Positions 26,319 through 38,952 of a stretch of 64,000 bases of DNA are shown in pieces. Below the pieces are notes generated by a model that saw only the letters and a program-made list of their open reading frames with translations, was not told the origin of the DNA and ran no database searches. Origin of the DNA: JAWVFM01 sp963843315 (lineage in GTDB: Bacteria; Actinomycetota; Thermoleophilia; Solirubrobacterales; 70-9); the NCBI GenBank assembly GCA_963843315.1, contig CAWJJU010000002.1, positions 186,001 to 250,000 of the forward strand, read 5' to 3'. Both the position numbers and the translations under genes were made by a program. Each line of letters opens with the position of its first letter. Position 1 is the stretch's first letter.

Positions 26319-27605
26319 TCAGTTGGCCGGGGCGCCCTGGGTCTCGACGGCGCGCGCCCCGATGTCGCGCCGCATCTGCTTGCCCTCGAATTCGATCATG
26401 CCCGCGGCCTGGTATGCGCACTCGCGCGCCTCGGCGGGCGTCGCGCCGATGCCAGTGACGTTCAAGACCCGCCCGCCGGCGGTCACGACCTCGTCGCCGC
26501 TGCGGGCCGTGCCCGCGTGGGTCACCTCGACGCCGTCCACGGCCGCGGCCTCCTCCAGTCCGGAGATCACGTCTCCCTTCGAGCTCGACTCCGGATAGCC
26601 GGCCGAGGCCAGCACCACGGTCACGGTCCAATCCTCGGCGAACTCGGCCCGAGCGCCCGCCAGGCCGCCGGGCACGCGGGCAGCCTCGAAGAGGCCGGCC
26701 AGGTCGCTGCGAAGGCGCGGCAGCACGGCCTGCGTCTCCGGATCGCCGAAGCGACAGTTGAACTCCAGCACCTTCGGCCCCGACTCGGTGAGCATCAGCC
26801 CGGCGTAGAGCACGCCGTGGAAGGGCGTGCCGCGGCGGCGCATGAGCTCGACGATCGGACGGTGCACCTCGTCGGCGAGGCGCTCCACCAACTCGGGTGC
26901 GATCGCCGGCACCGGCGAGTAGCTGCCCATCCCGCCGGTGTTCGGGCCGGTGTCGCCCTCGCCGATCCGCTTGTAGTCCTGGGCCGGCGCCAGGCAGAGC
27001 ACGTTCTCCCCGTCGCACAGCGCCAGCAGCGATAGCTCCTCACCCTCCAGGAACTCCTCCAGCACCACCTCGGTCTCGCCGAAGCGCTGCTCCACGAAGA
27101 AGGCCTCGATCGCCGCGCGAGCCGCGTCCTCGGACCCGCAGATCACCACGCCCTTGCCCGCTGCCAGGCCGTCGGCCTTCAGCACCAGCGGGTACGGAGC
27201 GCCCGCCACGGCCTCCAGGGCCTCGTCGTGCTCCCGCAGGATCTGGTGGCCCGCCGTGGCCACCCCGGCTTCGGCCATCAGCTCCTTGGCGTGAGCCTTC
27301 GAGCCCTCGATACGTGCCGCCGCCCCGCTGGGCCCGAACGCGGCCACGCCCGCTGCCTCGAGCGCGTCCACCAGGCCCGCGACCAGCGGTGCTTCGGGAC
27401 CGACGACGACCAGGTCGACCCCCTCCGCCACCGCCGCCTCCACCAGTCCGCCGACGTCGTCGGCGACGATGTCCAGACAGCGCGCGTCGGCGGCGATGCC
27501 CGCGTTCCCGGGCGCCGCCAGCAGTTCCGGCTCGCGAGGGGACCGCGCCAGGGCGCGGACGATCGCGTGCTCGCGCCCGCCCGCGCCAACGACGAGGATC
27601 CGCAA
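26319..27605 (-). CDS. purD: Phosphoribosylamine-glycine ligase PurD
   Basis: A 428-residue ATP-grasp enzyme for step two of purine synthesis. The N terminus RILVVGAGGREHAIVRAL is diagnostic. The ATP-grasp core shows KADGLAAGKGVVI and VLEEFLEGEELSLL, and the signature is LEFNCRFGDPETQ. The start is apparently TTG, one base after the stop of the small GYD protein upstream. It is the first purine gene of the purD-purE-purB string. Confidence 0.96.
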   Translation of the reverse strand: MRILVVGAGGREHAIVRALARSPREPELLAAPGNAGIAADARCLDIVADDVGGLVEAAVAEGVDLVVVGPEAPLVAGLVDALEAAGVAAFGPSGAAARIEGSKAHAKELMAEAGVATAGHQILREHDEALEAVAGAPYPLVLKADGLAAGKGVVICGSEDAARAAIEAFFVEQRFGETEVVLEEFLEGEELSLLALCDGENVLCLAPAQDYKRIGEGDTGPNTGGMGSYSPVPAIAPELVERLADEVHRPIVELMRRRGTPFHGVLYAGLMLTESGPKVLEFNCRFGDPETQAVLPRLRSDLAGLFEAARVPGGLAGARAEFAEDWTVTVVLASAGYPESSSKGDVISGLEEAAAVDGVEVTHAGTARSGDEVVTAGGRVLNVTGIGATPAEARECAYQAAGMIEFEGKQMRRDIGARAVETQGAPAN

Positions 27606-27606
27606 A

Positions 27607-27888
27607 CTAGAGGCCCTCGGTGAACGCCTTGGCGTCGATCGCTGTGAGGGTCTGGTTGCTGGTGGTCCCGCGCGAGCCGAGCTCGACGGAGAGCTTCGCC
27701 ATCGTGGCCTCGTCGGGGGCCTCGACGACGCTCACGAAGTCGTACTGCCCGAGCGTGGCCCACTGGTTGAGGACCTTGACGCCGAGCTGCTCGACCTCGT
27801 TGTTGACCTCGTGGACGCGCGCCGGGTTGTTCTTGATGGTCTTCACCCCGTCCGCGGTGAGATTGGTGAGCATGATGTAGGTGGGCAC
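27607..27888 (-). CDS. GYD-domain protein
   Basis: A 93-residue ferredoxin-like-fold protein of the GYD family (PF08734 type). The pattern YIMLTNLTADGVKTIK, then LGVKVLNQWATLGQYDFVSVVEAPDEATMAKL matches the family; the namesake GQYDF replaces GxYD. It has a strong Shine-Dalgarno (AGGAGGAG) before a GTG start. It lies one base ahead of purD and so probably leads that operon. The family's role is not known. Confidence 0.85.
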   Translation of the reverse strand: MPTYIMLTNLTADGVKTIKNNPARVHEVNNEVEQLGVKVLNQWATLGQYDFVSVVEAPDEATMAKLSVELGSRGTTSNQTLTAIDAKAFTEGL

Positions 27889-27938
27889 TTCTCCTCCTGT
27901 TTCGGTCGCCTGCGTCTGAGCCTATCTACCCTCGAATG

Positions 27939-27958
27939 AGCCGGGCGATCGCCCGGCT
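27939..27958. terminator. Palindromic hairpin after clpB
   Basis: AGCCGGGCGATCGCCCGGCT is a perfect 20-bp palindrome placed 17 bp past the clpB stop and about 50 bp before the GYD gene. It would fold into a very stable stem in RNA. No U-tract follows, so it may act as a Rho-independent-like terminator without a tail or as an end-stabilising stem. Confidence 0.5.
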
Positions 27959-27974
27959 GCCCGCCGAGCGCGGT

Positions 27975-30521
<2,547 letters not shown>

Positions 30522-30529
30522 TGAGCTTC

Positions 30530-30558
30530 AGTCTACGGACCATGAGTCAGCATGTCAA
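30530..30558 (-). promoter_or_regulatory. Predicted clpB promoter
   Basis: Read on the minus strand: a consensus -35 hexamer TTGACA, a 17-base spacer and TAGACT as -10, with the -10 only 8 bases from the clpB ATG. A nine-base string AAATCTAAG (plus-strand sense, 30561-30569) just upstream of the -35 recurs upstream of dnaK at 35101-35109 and may be part of a shared heat-shock operator. Confidence 0.55.
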
Positions 30559-30583
30559 GAAAATCTAAGTGACTTCCTATCAA

Positions 30584-30596
30584 GGGGTCTGACCCC
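30584..30596. repeat. GGGGTCWGACCCC palindrome, copy 4
   Basis: Exact copy in the 112-bp region between clpB and the small membrane protein gene, followed directly by a second half-site (TCTGACCC). It lies just upstream of the predicted clpB promoter. Confidence 0.8.
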
Positions 30597-30633
30597 CCCT
30601 CTGACCCAAGTTCACAGTCAAGAAGAAGTAGTC

Positions 30634-31005
30634 TCAGCCGAGGCGGTCGGCGAGCCACAGGCCGAACGCGGCCGCTCCAAGCGCGCCGGCAAGGCCCCCG
30701 GCCGCGGCGCGGTCGATCCCCTGGCGCCTCGCGAGCGCGACGGCGAACGTCGCGGCGTCGCCGGCGTCGATCGCGGCGTTCATCCGCGCGACCCCCGCCG
30801 CCCGCTCGGGGTCGCCCGCCGTGGCGACGGCGAGCGCGCCCGTGGCGAGGTCGCGGGTGCCGGCCAGGCGCGCGAGCGCCATCACCTGAGGGTCGGCTCG
30901 GTCGAAACCGAGGGCCGGCATCGCGGCGCACGGGGCCAGCCAGATCCCGGCCCCCAGGGCCATCCGCCCCGCCCCGGCGAGCCTCGCCAGCGCGGCGGGG
31001 CTCAC
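30634..31005 (-). CDS. Small alanine-rich membrane protein
   Basis: A 123-residue protein with two or three hydrophobic segments (about 10-32, 50-62 and 100-120) and over a third alanine plus glycine. It includes RLAGTRDLATGALAVAT in the middle, a pattern seen in small DUF4267-like membrane proteins, but I do not claim that family. The GTG start overlaps the hspR stop (GTGA), so it is probably the last gene of the dnaK operon. Function unknown. Confidence 0.6.
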   Translation of the reverse strand: MSPAALARLAGAGRMALGAGIWLAPCAAMPALGFDRADPQVMALARLAGTRDLATGALAVATAGDPERAAGVARMNAAIDAGDAATFAVALARRQGIDRAAAGGLAGALGAAAFGLWLADRLG

Positions 31006-31505
31006 CGCGGGCGCTCGTCGTCGGGTCGCTCGACGGGAATCTGAACCGGCCCTGCCTCCACGGGCGGGGCCATCGACCGGGTCTCGTAGGCGCCGTAGGG
31101 AACGATCTCCGTGCGCAGGGAGCGCCGGACGCGGTCCATCTCGTCGAGCATGCGCTGCTCGAGCTCGGCCGTGCGCTCGCGCATCTTCGCCAGCTCGGTT
31201 CGGGCGCGATCGAGCTGGGCCTCCAGTTGCAGGACGGTCTCGACGCCCGCCAGGTTGAGCCCGTTCTCGACGGTCATCTCCTGGATGCGGCGCAGCCGCT
31301 CGACGTCGCGCTGTGAGTAGAGACGCGTGTTCTTCGGCGAGCGCTGCGGCGAGATCAGGCCGCGGGCCTCGTACATCCGCAGGGTTTGCGGGTGCATCTC
31401 GGCCAGCTCGGCGGCCACCGAGATCATGAACACGCCCCGCGTCTCGTCGAGCGCGCGTGCGGTCACGCGGCGAACGCGGCGAGGCCTGTTGCCCTCCTCG
31501 CTCAT
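31002..31505 (-). CDS. hspR: MerR-family heat-shock repressor HspR
   Basis: A 167-residue regulator. The winged-helix MerR domain carries FMISVAAELAEMHPQTLRMYEARGLISPQRSPKNTRLYSQRDVERLRRIQ, of which MHPQTLRMYE-type and the LISPxRxxxNTRxYS blocks are diagnostic of HspR. A coiled coil of about 45 residues follows (QLEAQLDRARTELAKMRERT). In actinobacteria HspR represses dnaK and clpB and uses DnaK as co-repressor. It follows dnaJ after four bases. A GTG one codon earlier is an alternative start. Confidence 0.93.
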   Translation of the reverse strand: MSEEGNRPRRVRRVTARALDETRGVFMISVAAELAEMHPQTLRMYEARGLISPQRSPKNTRLYSQRDVERLRRIQEMTVENGLNLAGVETVLQLEAQLDRARTELAKMRERTAELEQRMLDEMDRVRRSLRTEIVPYGAYETRSMAPPVEAGPVQIPVERPDDERPR

Positions 31506-31509
31506 CACC

Positions 31510-32616
31510 TCAAACCTTCGCGCTCCCGGCGGACGCGTCCCTCAGGAGCTGCTCGCGGGGGTCGTGGTCGTTCATGTGCTTCGCGAAGTCCTCGAGCGCG
31601 CGCTGCTGATCGCGGTTGAGGTCGCGCGGGATCTCGATCTCCAGCCGGTAGTGGATGTCGCCGCGGCCCTTCCCGCCCGGTCGGGGCGGCCCCTCGCCGC
31701 GAAGGCGCTGGATCGCGCCGTGCTCCGTGCCGGCGGGAACCCGGATCCGCTTGGTAGCCGTCAGCGTCGGCACCTCCACGGTCGCGCCGCCGACCGCCTC
31801 GGAGATGGTGATCGGCACGTGCACGTCCAGATTGCCGTCCGCGCGCTGCTTGAACACGGGCGATGGAGCGACCCGGACGACGACGTAGAGATCGCCCGAA
31901 GGGCCGCCCAGGGGCCCGTCCTCGCCCTTGCCGGCGATCCGGATCCTCGCGCCGTCGCGAACGCCGGCCGGGATCTTCACCCGGTAGCGCTTGGTCTGCG
32001 CGGTCAGCCCCGAGCCGCCGCACGTCTCGCACGGCGTCTCGATGATCTCCCCCCGCCCACCGCACTTCGAGCACGGCTGGCTGATGGAGAAGAATCCCTG
32101 GCTCTGTCCCTCGACGCCGCGCCCCTCGCAGCGGTCGCAGACCTTGGGGGCGGTCCCCGGCCTGGCCCCCGAGCCGCCGCAGGTGTTGCAGCGCGCCTGC
32201 TTGGGCACGGAAACCGCGACCTCGGTGCCGTCCATCGCCTGGGGAAAGCTCAGCGAGACCTCTGTCTGGAGGTCACGGCCGGGGATCGGCGCCGCGCCGC
32301 CGCCACCGCGGCGGTTGAAGATCGACGAGAAGATGTCCCCGAGGTCGGAGGTGAACCCCCCTCCTCCCCCGCCGCCGAAGCCGCGAGGGTCGAAGCCCCC
32401 GAAGGCGCCACCCGAGTCGAACTCGCGGCGCTTCTCCGGGTCGGAGAGGACGTCGTAGGCCTGCTGGATCTCCTTGAAGCGCTCCTCGGCCGCCTCATCG
32501 CCGGGGTTGCGGTCGGGATGGTGCTCGCGCACCAGCTTGCGGTAGGCCTTCTTGACGTCCTCGGCCGGCGCCTTGCGGTCGACGCCGAGGACGGTGTAGG
32601 GATCGCGGGCCGGCAT
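31510..32616 (-). CDS. dnaJ: Co-chaperone DnaJ
   Basis: A 368-residue type I Hsp40. The J domain contains the HPD motif (REHHPDRNPGD). A Gly/Phe-rich linker (GGAFGGFDPRGFGGGGGGGF) follows, then a zinc-binding region with four CxxCxGxG modules (CNTCGGSG, CDRCEGRG, CSKCGGRG, CETCGGSG) and the C-terminal substrate domains. It is the third gene of dnaK-grpE-dnaJ-hspR, three bases after grpE. Confidence 0.96.
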   Translation of the reverse strand: MPARDPYTVLGVDRKAPAEDVKKAYRKLVREHHPDRNPGDEAAEERFKEIQQAYDVLSDPEKRREFDSGGAFGGFDPRGFGGGGGGGFTSDLGDIFSSIFNRRGGGGAAPIPGRDLQTEVSLSFPQAMDGTEVAVSVPKQARCNTCGGSGARPGTAPKVCDRCEGRGVEGQSQGFFSISQPCSKCGGRGEIIETPCETCGGSGLTAQTKRYRVKIPAGVRDGARIRIAGKGEDGPLGGPSGDLYVVVRVAPSPVFKQRADGNLDVHVPITISEAVGGATVEVPTLTATKRIRVPAGTEHGAIQRLRGEGPPRPGGKGRGDIHYRLEIEIPRDLNRDQQRALEDFAKHMNDHDPREQLLRDASAGSAKV

Positions 32617-32619
32617 GGG

Positions 32620-33172
32620 CTACTCCGCGACGACGACCCGAGCCGGGCGGATCACCTGCCCGTCGAGCCGGTAGCCGAGCTCAAGCGTCTCGATCACCGA
32701 GCCCGAGCCGGCGTCCTCCTCGGCGCGGGTGGCCAGGGCCTCGTGGAAGTTCGGGTCGAAGGCCTCGCCCCTGGGGTCGTAGGCCTCGATGCCGGCGCGC
32801 TTCAGGGCCGAGACGAGGTCTGCTCGAACCAGCTCGACGCCCTTGCGCAGCGGGTCGTCCGCGGTCGCGGCCGCCAGGGCGCGATCGAGGTTGTCGATCA
32901 CGGGGATCAGGTCGCGGGCGAGGCCGGCCTTGGCGCGCTTCTCCGCGTCGGCTGCCTCGCCGGCCGCGCGCTTGCGGAAGTTCTCGAAGTCCGCGCGGGC
33001 ACGCTGCGCGAGCTCGAGGTACTCGTCGCGCTCGCGAGTGGCGTCGGCGAGCAGCGCATCCAGGTCGCTCTCGACGGCGGCGCTGTCGGCACTGGGGTCA
33101 GACCCCTCGTCGCTCTCGCCCCGGACAGCGTCCGGTGTGCGGGGGTCTGACCCCTGGGTCGCTGACCCCTCG

Positions 33173-33180
<8 letters not shown>
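32620..33180 (-). CDS. grpE: Nucleotide exchange factor GrpE
   Basis: A 186-residue GrpE. A low-complexity acidic N terminus is followed by a long helix (DEYLELAQRARADFENFRKRA) and the C-terminal beta domain with FDPNFHEALATR and VIRPARVVV. The first 30 residues are partly encoded by two exact copies of the GGGGTCWGACCCC palindrome plus a decayed third, giving GSDP twice (QGSDPRTP and EGSDPSAD), inserted before the conserved part. The ATG overlaps the end of dnaK by eight bases. Confidence 0.94.
33094..33106. repeat. GGGGTCWGACCCC palindrome, copy 5
   Basis: Exact copy inside the grpE N-terminal coding region, read as EGSDPS on the minus strand. Confidence 0.8.
33142..33169. repeat. GGGGTCWGACCCC palindrome, copies 6 and 7 (tandem)
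   Basis: An exact copy at 33142-33154 is followed at once by a degenerate one, GGGTCGCTGACCCC at 33156-33169. Both lie within the first 13 codons of grpE, 11 bp from its ATG. Confidence 0.75.
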
Positions 33181-35069
<1,889 letters not shown>

Positions 35070-35141
35070 TCAGTTTCTCCTTCTAATGTTCAAGCTCTGG
35101 AAATCTAAGCGGGACCGTAGCAGATATATGTATGCCGGGCA

Positions 35142-35189
35142 AGGGCTTCAGCCCTGAGGGAAAGCCAGATGCCGCGGTGAGACCGCGGC
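35142..35189 (+). repeat. Two-hairpin dispersed element, divergent copy A
   Basis: First stem AGGGCT-TC-AGCCCT at 35142-35155, a linker resembling GAAAGC, and a second stem GCCGCGGT-GAG-ACCGCGGC at 35171-35189. The order, spacing and linker match the element at 41247-41293, though the stem sequences differ and remain paired. It fills the dnaK upstream region beside the stop of the converging-side glycosyltransferase. Confidence 0.6.
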
Positions 35190-36278
35190 TCAGGCGAGGA
35201 GCTCGCGCAGGTCCGCGAGCGTGTTGTCCCAGGACAGGCGCTGCTGGGATCGCAGCGTGCCCTCGGCGAGGCCGGCGCGCACGCGGCTGTCGCCGATCCG
35301 CTCGATCGCCTTCGCCAGGGCCTTCACGTCGGGGTCGAAGGCGGCGATTCCGGAGTCTGCCGGCTGGTCGCGCTCGACGCCGGGCACCAGCAGCCCGTTC
35401 TCCCCATCGAAGACCACCTCGTTCATCGGCGGGTTGTCGTTGGCGATCTGGGGGAGGCCGAGGCCGACGGCCTCGAAGAGGTGCAGGCCGAGGCCCTCCC
35501 AGCGGCTCACCGACAGGCACGCGTCGGAGGCGGCGAACAGGCGCTGGTAGCCCTCGTTGGGCATGTCCTCGAAGATCAGCTCGACGCGGGGGTCGTCGGC
35601 CGCGAGCTTTCGCAGGAAGCCCTCGCGGCCGTCGATCTGGGCCTTGAGGCGCAGGCGCAGGTGGTCGCCCTTCGCCCTGTGGAAGGCCTTGAACATCGGC
35701 CGCAGGGGCTTGCGCTTGTCGACGTGGCCGCCGGGGAAGAAGAGGACGCAGGTGCCGTCGTCGGCGCGGCCCTCGGCGCGGTAGCGCTCGCCCGCCTCGA
35801 TCAGCTCCGGGTGGCATCCCCAGCGAACGCGCGGGCTGTCGATGCCCATCGTCGAATACCGCGACTGCTCGCAGGCGAGCACCGAGTAGACGACGTCGAA
35901 GGCGCCCTTGGCGGCCTCGACGTGCTCATCGGAGAAGGTCTCCCAGACGAAGCGGCCGATCGTCCGCACGCCGGCCGCGCGCAGCTTGGCGATCTCGTCG
36001 AACTGGTAGTTCTGATCGAAGAAGACGGCCTCGAGCTCATGGCTGCGCGCGAACTCGAGCATCTCCTCGGCCGGGATCAGATAGTGGGACGCCTCGGTGA
36101 TGCCCGGCTGGTCCCAGATGTCGGTGCGGTCGATGAAGCCGGGGCGAGCGGCGGTGAGCTTCGTGGGCCGGGCCAGCACGAACGTCTCATGGCCCAGCGC
36201 GTCGAGCGCCGAGCGCAGATGCCGGCCGACGATCGCCTGGCCGCGGTTGTGCCAGTAGCTGCAGACCCCGAGGCGCAT
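35190..36278 (-). CDS. Glycosyltransferase, GT4-like (paralog 3)
   Basis: A 362-residue paralog of the enzymes at 11616-12746 and 18837-19934, closest to the latter. LGVCSYWHNRGQAIVGRHLRSA at the N terminus, FDQNYQFDEIAKL near residue 95, SRWEGLGLHLFEAVGLGLP with EX7E, NEVVFDGENGLLV and the tail RLSWDNTLADLRELL. Unlike the other two, it has no sulfotransferase beside it. It lies upstream of the dnaK promoter region and downstream of a cytochrome c gene on the same strand. Confidence 0.86.
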   Translation of the reverse strand: MRLGVCSYWHNRGQAIVGRHLRSALDALGHETFVLARPTKLTAARPGFIDRTDIWDQPGITEASHYLIPAEEMLEFARSHELEAVFFDQNYQFDEIAKLRAAGVRTIGRFVWETFSDEHVEAAKGAFDVVYSVLACEQSRYSTMGIDSPRVRWGCHPELIEAGERYRAEGRADDGTCVLFFPGGHVDKRKPLRPMFKAFHRAKGDHLRLRLKAQIDGREGFLRKLAADDPRVELIFEDMPNEGYQRLFAASDACLSVSRWEGLGLHLFEAVGLGLPQIANDNPPMNEVVFDGENGLLVPGVERDQPADSGIAAFDPDVKALAKAIERIGDSRVRAGLAEGTLRSQQRLSWDNTLADLRELLA

Positions 36279-36315
36279 CAGCCTGGGCTACCCCGCTCGA
36301 TCCTCGGGCGAACGA

Positions 36316-36912
36316 TCAGCCGCCCGACGTCGCCGAGCCGGAGCTGCTGCTCGAGCTCGACGAGGAGCTGCTCGACGCGCCGCTGGAGCTCGAGGAGCTC
36401 GACCCGGTGTCGCAGGTGGTCGAGTCGGCGGTGATCGGCGCGTTGGCGTCCGTGGTGGTCTGCGAGCCCGCGCCGGTGGCCGACGAGGCCGCCGGCGTCT
36501 GCTGAGCCGGGGGCGCCTCGCCGAGGTAGTTGACGTTGCGGGCGACGAAGTTGGCAACCGTCTCGGCCTGTCCGCCGGTCAGGATGCCCTTCGGCATCCG
36601 GCCGCCGATGCCGCCGAGCACGGCGTTCAGCACCCTGGAGCAGTTTCCGTCGACGGTGTCCTGCGACTCGGTCGCGGAGCCGGCGAGAAGGACATCGAGG
36701 TTGGGGCCGACGACGCCGTCGGTGCCCGCGGCTGACAGCGTGTGGCAGGCGCCGCAGTTGGTCTGAAACAGCTGCTGCGCATGGTGGTCTGACGACGCGA
36801 TCGGCTTGGCCGCCGCGCCCTCGCTGCCCTTCGACTGGAGGACCCAGAACGGGATGACGATGGCGAAGATCACCGCGAAGGTGCCGAATATGGAAATCGC
36901 GTTTTTGCTCAT
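36316..36912 (-). CDS. Membrane-anchored c-type cytochrome with Ser-rich tail
   Basis: A 198-residue protein. Residues 8-26 are a single membrane anchor (ISIFGTFAVIFAIVIPFWVL). The heme motif NCGACHTL (CxxCH) lies near residue 53, and the likely distal Met is in GGRMPKGILTGG near residue 105. The last 60 residues are Thr/Ala and then almost pure serine (runs of 7 and 12), a probable wall-spanning or glycosylated stalk. It resembles the mono-heme cytochromes of actinobacterial respiratory chains, but no oxidase gene is near, so its partner is unknown. Confidence 0.8.
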   Translation of the reverse strand: MSKNAISIFGTFAVIFAIVIPFWVLQSKGSEGAAAKPIASSDHHAQQLFQTNCGACHTLSAAGTDGVVGPNLDVLLAGSATESQDTVDGNCSRVLNAVLGGIGGRMPKGILTGGQAETVANFVARNVNYLGEAPPAQQTPAASSATGAGSQTTTDANAPITADSTTCDTGSSSSSSSGASSSSSSSSSSSSGSATSGG

Positions 36913-36969
36913 CTGACGCTCCGCGCGGCGCAGGCCACGCGGGCGCGGATACTACCTAGATGCCCGGGG

Positions 36970-38172
36970 TCACTTCCGCATGCTCAGCGTGCTGAAGAGC
37001 CCCGCGTGGTCCGAGTCCCAGAACCCGTTCACCGGCGCGCGGCCCGTGACTGACGAGTTCGCGAGCTTCACGCCCTTCGGATCGTCGGTCATGACGTGGT
37101 CGACCTGGTGGTCGAAGTCGGTGACGCTCCCCATGTCGTCCGTGAGGATCCCCGTGTTGAGGCAGCAGCCGAGCGGATTCGCCGTGCTGCGCTCCGTGTA
37201 GCCGCGCCCGCGCAGCGCGTTGTAGGCGAGGCGATCGTCGCCGCTCACGGTGTCGTCGTCGGAGTTGCAGTCGCACACGAGCACCACCGGGAGCTTGCCC
37301 TTGGGGTCGGCGACGCTTCCCTTCTTCGTGAGCTCCTTCGCCTGCGCCTCGCGGATCGCCGGATCGCCGAACGCCTCGAGGTGCGTGTCGACGAATCGGA
37401 ACTTCGGCGACTTGCCGACCTTCGCGTCGACGCTCAGCCAGCCCCTGATCACGTGGACCTGAAGCGCGCCACCGACCAAGGGCTCGTAAAGGGTGTGGTA
37501 GTGGCCGGTCTCGACATTCGACGTCTTGACCCGGCTTCCGACCTTGGCGAGGATGACGTCGCGCATCGTCAGGCGGTCGTTCTCCTCGCCGTCGCACTGC
37601 ACGGGACAGGCGTCTCCGTCCCCGGCGATGTCGTTGTAGTCGGCCGGCGCCTCGAAGTCGAACTCCTGGTTCGCCTTGACCACCCGGTAGCGCTTCTTGC
37701 CGGCGTTGAGCTGGCCCAGGAGCTCCTTCAGGTAGTCGTAGCGGACATCGCTGGCAGTGAACGCGCAGTCATACGGCGGGTCGCTGTCGACCGAGTCGCC
37801 CGTGCAGGTGAAGGGCGCGCCATCGCTGAGCGGTCCCTTGCGCCACAGGGCAACCTCCTGGAGGCCGACGAGATCGGGGGACTTCGAGCGGATCTCCTTG
37901 GCGAGGCCCTTCGCCCGGACGGGGAAGTTGTTGGTGTCGACATCGCGGACGATCTGCCCGTTGGCGTCGACGAACTCGTTCGTGGCCGAGGAGTTGATCG
38001 CCAGGCCCAGGTCCGCGCCCAGGTAGACGTTGCGGCTCATCACCTTGACCTTCGCCGGCTTCGGCTTGTGGTGGTGATGGTGATGGTGATGGTGGCCCTT
38101 GGCGGCGGCGCCTGCGGCCAGCGCGAGGCTCAGCGCGCCCGCCAGCGCGACGACGCGTCCCATGAACGACAT
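36970..38172 (-). CDS. Secreted endonuclease/exonuclease/phosphatase-family protein with nine-His tract
   Basis: A 400-residue exported phosphoesterase. A signal peptide (about 1-24) ends in AAAKG and is followed directly by nine consecutive histidines and KPKPAKVK. The EEP fold follows: MSRNVYLGADLG (Asn), LVGLQEVALWRKG (metal Glu), FVDTHLEAFGDP, VVLVCDCNSDDDT (catalytic Asp/Asn), and DHQVDHVMTDD with the C-terminal SDHAGLFSTL (His). Three to five Cys pairs suggest disulfides. The likely substrates are phosphodiesters such as DNA, sphingomyelin-like lipids or inositol phosphates; the sequence does not choose. The His tract would bind Zn, Ni or Cu ions. Confidence 0.8.
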   Translation of the reverse strand: MSFMGRVVALAGALSLALAAGAAAKGHHHHHHHHHKPKPAKVKVMSRNVYLGADLGLAINSSATNEFVDANGQIVRDVDTNNFPVRAKGLAKEIRSKSPDLVGLQEVALWRKGPLSDGAPFTCTGDSVDSDPPYDCAFTASDVRYDYLKELLGQLNAGKKRYRVVKANQEFDFEAPADYNDIAGDGDACPVQCDGEENDRLTMRDVILAKVGSRVKTSNVETGHYHTLYEPLVGGALQVHVIRGWLSVDAKVGKSPKFRFVDTHLEAFGDPAIREAQAKELTKKGSVADPKGKLPVVLVCDCNSDDDTVSGDDRLAYNALRGRGYTERSTANPLGCCLNTGILTDDMGSVTDFDHQVDHVMTDDPKGVKLANSSVTGRAPVNGFWDSDHAGLFSTLSMRK

Positions 38173-38208
38173 CTAGTCTCTCCTCCTGGTTGCTCTCTCT
38201 CGGCGGGA

Positions 38209-38928
38209 TCACCCTTGCCGATCCCGCCGGGACCGTAGCACTCGCCAGTAGGGGCACATCCGCCGAAGCTCGCACTCCCCGCATCGCGGCTTCGGGCGGC
38301 AGACCCGCCGCCCGTGGGTGATCAGGTTGATGTGGAACTCGTACGCGTCCTCGGGATCGACGATGCGAAGCATCTGGTCGTGCTCTTCCTCGAACGAGGA
38401 GCCGGGGCGAAACAGGCCAAGCCTTCCGCCCACCCGGTGGACGTGGGTGTCGACCGGGATCTCGGGGCGGCCGAGGGCGAAGATCATCACGCAGGCCGCG
38501 GTCTTGCGCCCGACGCCCCCGAGGCTCGTGAGGAACTCCAGGGCCTCCTCGCGCGGAGCCTGGGCCAGCCAGTCGAGGGTCGGCTCGCCGCCGTCCTCCG
38601 GCAGCTCGCGCAGCGCCTCCTGGATGCGCGGGCCCTTGATGTTCGACAGGCCGCCGGGCCTGATCGCCTCGATCACCTCCTCGGTCGGGGCGTCGCGGAC
38701 GTCGACCCAGGTAGGGAAGCGCTCGCGCAGGCGGTCGTAGGCGCGGTCGCGGTTGAGGTCGGAGGTGTTCTGGGAGAGGATCGTGCGGACGAGCTCGGCG
38801 ATCGGGTGGCCGTGCGGGCGGTTGACCGGCCTGCCGTAGAGCTTGCGAAGGCGATCGCGGATCGCCCGGACCCGCCGGCGCTCGGGCCGGCGCCAGCTCG
38901 CCTCGCCACTCGCCCGCGTCGCCGCCAC
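38209..38928 (-). CDS. nth: Endonuclease III-like DNA glycosylase
   Basis: A 239-residue HhH-GPD glycosylase/AP lyase. ELVRTILSQNTSDLNRDRAY is the typical early block, the helix-hairpin-helix reads LTSLGGVGRKTAACV with the catalytic Lys, and VDTHVHRVGGRLGL holds the catalytic Asp. An Fe-S cluster loop is present, but its first gap is five residues (CRPKPRCGECELRRMC), not the six of classic EndoIII. The GTG start is 25 bp from the divergent hydrolase gene. Confidence 0.88.
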   Translation of the reverse strand: MAATRASGEASWRRPERRRVRAIRDRLRKLYGRPVNRPHGHPIAELVRTILSQNTSDLNRDRAYDRLRERFPTWVDVRDAPTEEVIEAIRPGGLSNIKGPRIQEALRELPEDGGEPTLDWLAQAPREEALEFLTSLGGVGRKTAACVMIFALGRPEIPVDTHVHRVGGRLGLFRPGSSFEEEHDQMLRIVDPEDAYEFHINLITHGRRVCRPKPRCGECELRRMCPYWRVLRSRRDRQG

Positions 38929-38952
38929 GCCGCCAGGATATGTTCTTGCGCC

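Noticed and set aside
35070..35140. Classical HAIR operator for HspR upstream of dnaK
   Set aside because: No CTTGAGT-N7-ACTCAAG or close variant is present; only the shared nonamer was retained as a weak candidate.
38060..38110. His tract as an engineered purification tag
   Set aside because: It sits after a native signal peptide in a normal gene context, uses mixed His codons and is followed by more natural low-complexity sequence.
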